A DNA stretch of 64,000 nt from NCBI GenBank assembly GCA_963775445.1, contig CAVZIT010000004.1, positions 434,001 through 498,000 of the forward strand. The letters run 5' to 3'. Positions 61,591-64,000 of this stretch are shown piece by piece. Origin of the DNA: Dokdonella_A sp963775445. GTDB lineage: Bacteria > Pseudomonadota > Gammaproteobacteria > Xanthomonadales > Rhodanobacteraceae. Within the stretch, counting starts at the first letter, position 1. Each line of letters opens with the position of its first letter. Made by a program: the position numbers and the translations under genes. The notes beneath the pieces are model-generated. The model ran no database searches, had not been told where the DNA came from, and saw nothing but the letters and a program-made list of their open reading frames with translations.

Positions 61591-62436
61591 GTGAACGAAA
61601 TACGTAAAGCAAACCCCCCGGCCGCCGTCGATGCGCCGCTGGTCGAGGTGCGTGGGCTTCGGACTGCGCTCAATGGAAAAGTCATCTTCGATGGCGTAGA
61701 TCTCGATATTGCGCGCGGCAAGATCGTGGCGATCATGGGGCCGAGCGGTACCGGCAAAACCACGTTGTTGCGTCATCTGACGGGGCAGCAGACGCCCGAC
61801 GCAGGCAGCATTCGGATCGATGGACACGATGTGCCAAAGTTGTCGCGCAGTGCGTTGTTTGATCTGCGCGAGCGCATCGGTTTCCTGTTCCAGAATTCGG
61901 CCTTGCTGACCGATTTCACGGTGTTCGAGAACATCGCGTTTCCGCTGCGCCAGCACACGAGACTTCCGGAGGAACTGGTGCGCAACATCGTGCTGACCAA
62001 GCTGCAGGCGGTGGGTTTGCGCGGCGCGGCGGAGTTGATGCCGAGCGAACTCTCCGGTGGCATGGCGCGACGCGTCGCGCTGGCGCGCGCGATCGTGCGC
62101 GATCCGATGCTGATTCTGTACGACGAGCCTTTCGTGGGCCTCGATCCGGTTGCGCTCAATCAGGTGCTGCGCGTAATTCGCACCCTCAACGAAACGTTGG
62201 GCATCACCAGTGTTCTGGTGGCGCACGAATTTGCCGCGATCCGGCGTGTCGCTGACCGGGTCTATCTGCTGGCTGGCGGAAAGATCGTCGCGGAGGGCGC
62301 GCCCGAACAACTTGCCAACGACGATTCCCCATGGACGCGTCAGTTCTTCGGCGGTGCGGCCGATGGTCCGGTACCGTTCCACTATCCAGCCGGAGACTAT
62401 GCTACCGATCTCGGATTTGCGGGGGGCGCGGCATGA
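61591..62436 (+). CDS. mlaF: Phospholipid transport ATPase MlaF
   Basis: 281 residues from the GTG at 61591. Walker A GPSGTGKTT, FLFQNSALLTDFTVFENIAFPLR, signature ELSGGMARRVALARA, Walker B LILYDEPFVGLDP and AHEFAAIRRVAD identify the MlaF type. With MlaE, MlaD and periplasmic MlaC it moves phospholipids between the membranes to keep outer-leaflet asymmetry. The stop overlaps mlaE (ATGA). Confidence 0.94.
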   Translation: MNEIRKANPPAAVDAPLVEVRGLRTALNGKVIFDGVDLDIARGKIVAIMGPSGTGKTTLLRHLTGQQTPDAGSIRIDGHDVPKLSRSALFDLRERIGFLFQNSALLTDFTVFENIAFPLRQHTRLPEELVRNIVLTKLQAVGLRGAAELMPSELSGGMARRVALARAIVRDPMLILYDEPFVGLDPVALNQVLRVIRTLNETLGITSVLVAHEFAAIRRVADRVYLLAGGKIVAEGAPEQLANDDSPWTRQFFGGAADGPVPFHYPAGDYATDLGFAGGAA

Positions 62437-63206
62437 CTGCGCCATCCGAAAAGGGCCTGCGACACTGGACCGCGGCCCTCGCACAGGTCGGGGCGTGCGG
62501 CTTGTTCCTGTTCTCGATCCTTGCAGCGATTCCGCGCAGCCTGCGTCATGTGCGCGAGACGATCAGGCAAATCTGGTTCGTCGGTGCAATGAGTCTGGTC
62601 ATCATCATGACCTGTGGCCTGTTCGTTGGCATGGTCCTCGCGCTGCAGCTTTACTACACGCTGTCGATCTTCGGTGGAACCGCGGCGCTCGGCACGGTGG
62701 TCGCGTTGTCATTGTTTCGCGAACTCGGCCCGGTGGTGACGGCGTTGTTGTTCGCCGGGCGTGCGGGGACGTCGATCACCGCCGAGATCGGCCTCATGCG
62801 CGCGACCGACCAGCTCTCCGCAATGGAAATGATGGCAGTCGATCCGCTCGCCTACGTGGTTGCACCACGATTTCTGGCCGGCCTCATCGCGATGCCACTG
62901 CTTGCGTGCGTGTTCAATTCGCTTGGCATCTTCGGTGCGCATCTGGTCGGCGTCACCTGGCTGGGGCTCGACAACGGCACGTTCTGGGGCAACATGACTT
63001 CGAGCGTGAACGTGTGGACGGATGTGGTCAACGGCGTATGGAAGAGTCTTGCGTTTGGCGCCGTGGTCAGCCTGATTTCGGTATTCCAAGGCTACACCAC
63101 GCCACCCACGAGCGAGGGCGTGGCGTACGCGACCACCCGCACTGTGGTCTTTTCGTCGATTGCCGTGCTCGCTCTCGACTTCGTGATGACCGCATTTTTG
63201 ATGTAG
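62433..63206 (+). CDS. mlaE: Phospholipid transport permease MlaE
   Basis: 257 residues, about five helices. GLFVGMVLALQLYYTL, LFRELGPVVTALLFAGRAGTSITAEIGLMRATDQLSAMEMMAVDP and the NGVWKSLAFGAVVSLISVFQGYTT loop are the MlaE/YrbE hallmarks. It is the membrane-spanning partner of MlaF and MlaD. Confidence 0.95.
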   Translation: MTAPSEKGLRHWTAALAQVGACGLFLFSILAAIPRSLRHVRETIRQIWFVGAMSLVIIMTCGLFVGMVLALQLYYTLSIFGGTAALGTVVALSLFRELGPVVTALLFAGRAGTSITAEIGLMRATDQLSAMEMMAVDPLAYVVAPRFLAGLIAMPLLACVFNSLGIFGAHLVGVTWLGLDNGTFWGNMTSSVNVWTDVVNGVWKSLAFGAVVSLISVFQGYTTPPTSEGVAYATTRTVVFSSIAVLALDFVMTAFLM

Positions 63207-63271
63207 CAAAAATTTCTTGGTTGCGCGCACCCCTCGCGCGACGATTCATGCAGACAGGAAGCAAACAAGCC

Positions 63272-63796
63272 ATGACGCACAGAAGCTCCTACCAGATCGG
63301 CACCGGGCTGTTTATCCTGCTCGGGTTCGCGGCGCTGGCCTATCTCGCCACACAGACGACATCGATCGCAAATTATCGCGAGGGCGACAGCTACACCCTG
63401 ATCGCGCGTTTCACCAATATCGGCACGTTGAAACTCAGGGCGCCGGTCAAGGTTTCGGGGGTGCGCGTGGGCTCGGTCAAGTCGATCACGCTCGACAAGA
63501 ACAAGCTCGACGCGGTCGTCAGGCTGTCGATCGATCGGCGCTACGATGCGCTGCCGGAAGATTCCTCGGCGGCCATATTCACCAGCGGTTTACTGGGAGA
63601 TCAGTACGTTGCGATCCAGCCTGGCGGTTCTCCCGACGCATTGAAGGACGGTGACGAATTCGTGCTCACGCAGTCGTCGCTGCAGATCGAGGATCTGATC
63701 GGCAAGTTTCTGGTTGGCGGCAGCGGGCCTGACAAGTCCCCCGGCGCCGCCGACAAGAAACCGGCGGATGCATCGCAACCGGCCGTACACCAATGA
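63272..63796 (+). CDS. mlaD: Phospholipid transport MCE protein MlaD
   Basis: 174 residues: one N-terminal membrane helix (GTGLFILLGFAALAYLA), then a single MCE domain (SYTLIARFTNIGTLKLRAPVKVSGVRVGSV, AAIFTSGLLGDQYVAIQPGG). A short Lys/Asp/Ala-rich tail follows. MlaD hexamers form the hydrophobic pore above MlaFE. AGGAAG lies 10 nt before the ATG at 63272, favoured over an ATG at 63248 without such a site. Confidence 0.94.
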   Translation: MTHRSSYQIGTGLFILLGFAALAYLATQTTSIANYREGDSYTLIARFTNIGTLKLRAPVKVSGVRVGSVKSITLDKNKLDAVVRLSIDRRYDALPEDSSAAIFTSGLLGDQYVAIQPGGSPDALKDGDEFVLTQSSLQIEDLIGKFLVGGSGPDKSPGAADKKPADASQPAVHQ

Positions 63797-64000
63797 GGAT
63801 TCAGAGAATGTCCCTAACCTGTCTCTCAAACATGCATGCAACTGTGCCGACGCGTCTGTTGGGGTTGACCTTGGCGGCGCTTTTCGCCGTCGTGGCGGCG
63901 ATGCCCGCGCTCGCGGCCGGTGAGGCGCCCGACAAGATCGTCCGTGGTATTGCCGATCAACTCGCGAGTTCGATAGACGGCCACAAGGCCGAACTGAAAG
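63793..64000 (+). CDS. mlaC: Phospholipid-binding periplasmic protein MlaC (5' part)
   Basis: The first 69 codons are in the window. The ATG overlaps the mlaD stop (ATGA). A signal peptide with the core RLLGLTLAALFAVVAAMPALA is followed by APDKIVRGIADQLASSIDGHKAELK, the first helix of the MlaC lipid carrier. The identification leans on operon position as well as sequence. Confidence 0.85.
   Translation, partial: MRIQRMSLTCLSNMHATVPTRLLGLTLAALFAVVAAMPALAAGEAPDKIVRGIADQLASSIDGHKAELK

Noticed and set aside
1..64000. CRISPR arrays, rRNA genes, prophage or conjugation modules
   Set aside because: No regularly spaced direct repeats, no rRNA-like stretches and no phage or transfer gene motifs were seen on either strand.

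Overview
The window looks like a chromosomal segment of a GC-rich gammaproteobacterium, most likely Xanthomonadales (Lysobacterales). The evidence is the GroEL tail (GGM repeats ending in DF), the linkage of waaA, tolC and pcm, a glnE next to lipopolysaccharide genes, ECF sigma/Ser-Thr kinase pairs, and secreted proteins ending in a short F-x-(D/N)-G-F motif that I associate with this order. The family within the order is a guess (Rhodanobacteraceae-like). I saw no plasmid, prophage, CRISPR array, rRNA or convincing tRNA.

Layout. 1-6.1 kb: the 3' end of groEL and its terminator, two decayed IS91-family elements, and secreted beta-structure proteins, one reduced to a 3' stub. 6.4-10 kb: a Ser/Thr kinase with TPRs and its ECF sigma factor. 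10.1-11.7 kb: a scrambled patch in which a folD 3' piece, a groEL 5' piece and an N-truncated DprA-like gene abut, followed by a HIRAN-domain gene. 11.76-24.9 kb: a phosphate-starvation island with phoBR, a phosphate porin divergent from pstSCAB-phoU, and a five-gene operon of two glycosyltransferases, a DUF2334 deacetylase, a UPF0104 membrane protein and a PAP2 phosphatase. 25-33.4 kb: a PfpI protein, an Npt-like MFS transporter, an aldo/keto reductase, NhaB and a second ECF sigma/kinase pair. 33.5-42 kb: DUF805, an FG-GAP propeller, a GGDEF protein, a hemerythrin-like protein, a lipoprotein and two tandem LTA-synthase-like enzymes. 42-55.8 kb: glnE, ELM1, YceI, Yip1, and envelope genes (glycosyltransferase, waaL, lpxL, waaA, tolC) plus pcm. 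56-64 kb: TetR, CPXCG protein, hemW, rdgB, rph, yicC, gmk and the start of an mla operon (mlaFEDC).

How the genes fit together. PhoB-type half-sites with 11-nt phasing can be read upstream of phoB, of the porin, of pstS and, unexpectedly, of the glycosyltransferase/PAP2 operon. That operon is therefore a candidate for phosphate-regulated lipid or envelope-glycan remodelling, and it is the most interesting system here. PhoR appears to have lost its N-terminal membrane helices, which fits control through PhoU and Pst rather than direct sensing outside the cell.

All function calls come from reading motifs in the translated sequence. No database search was run. Start codons are chosen from overlaps, ribosome binding sites and family length.
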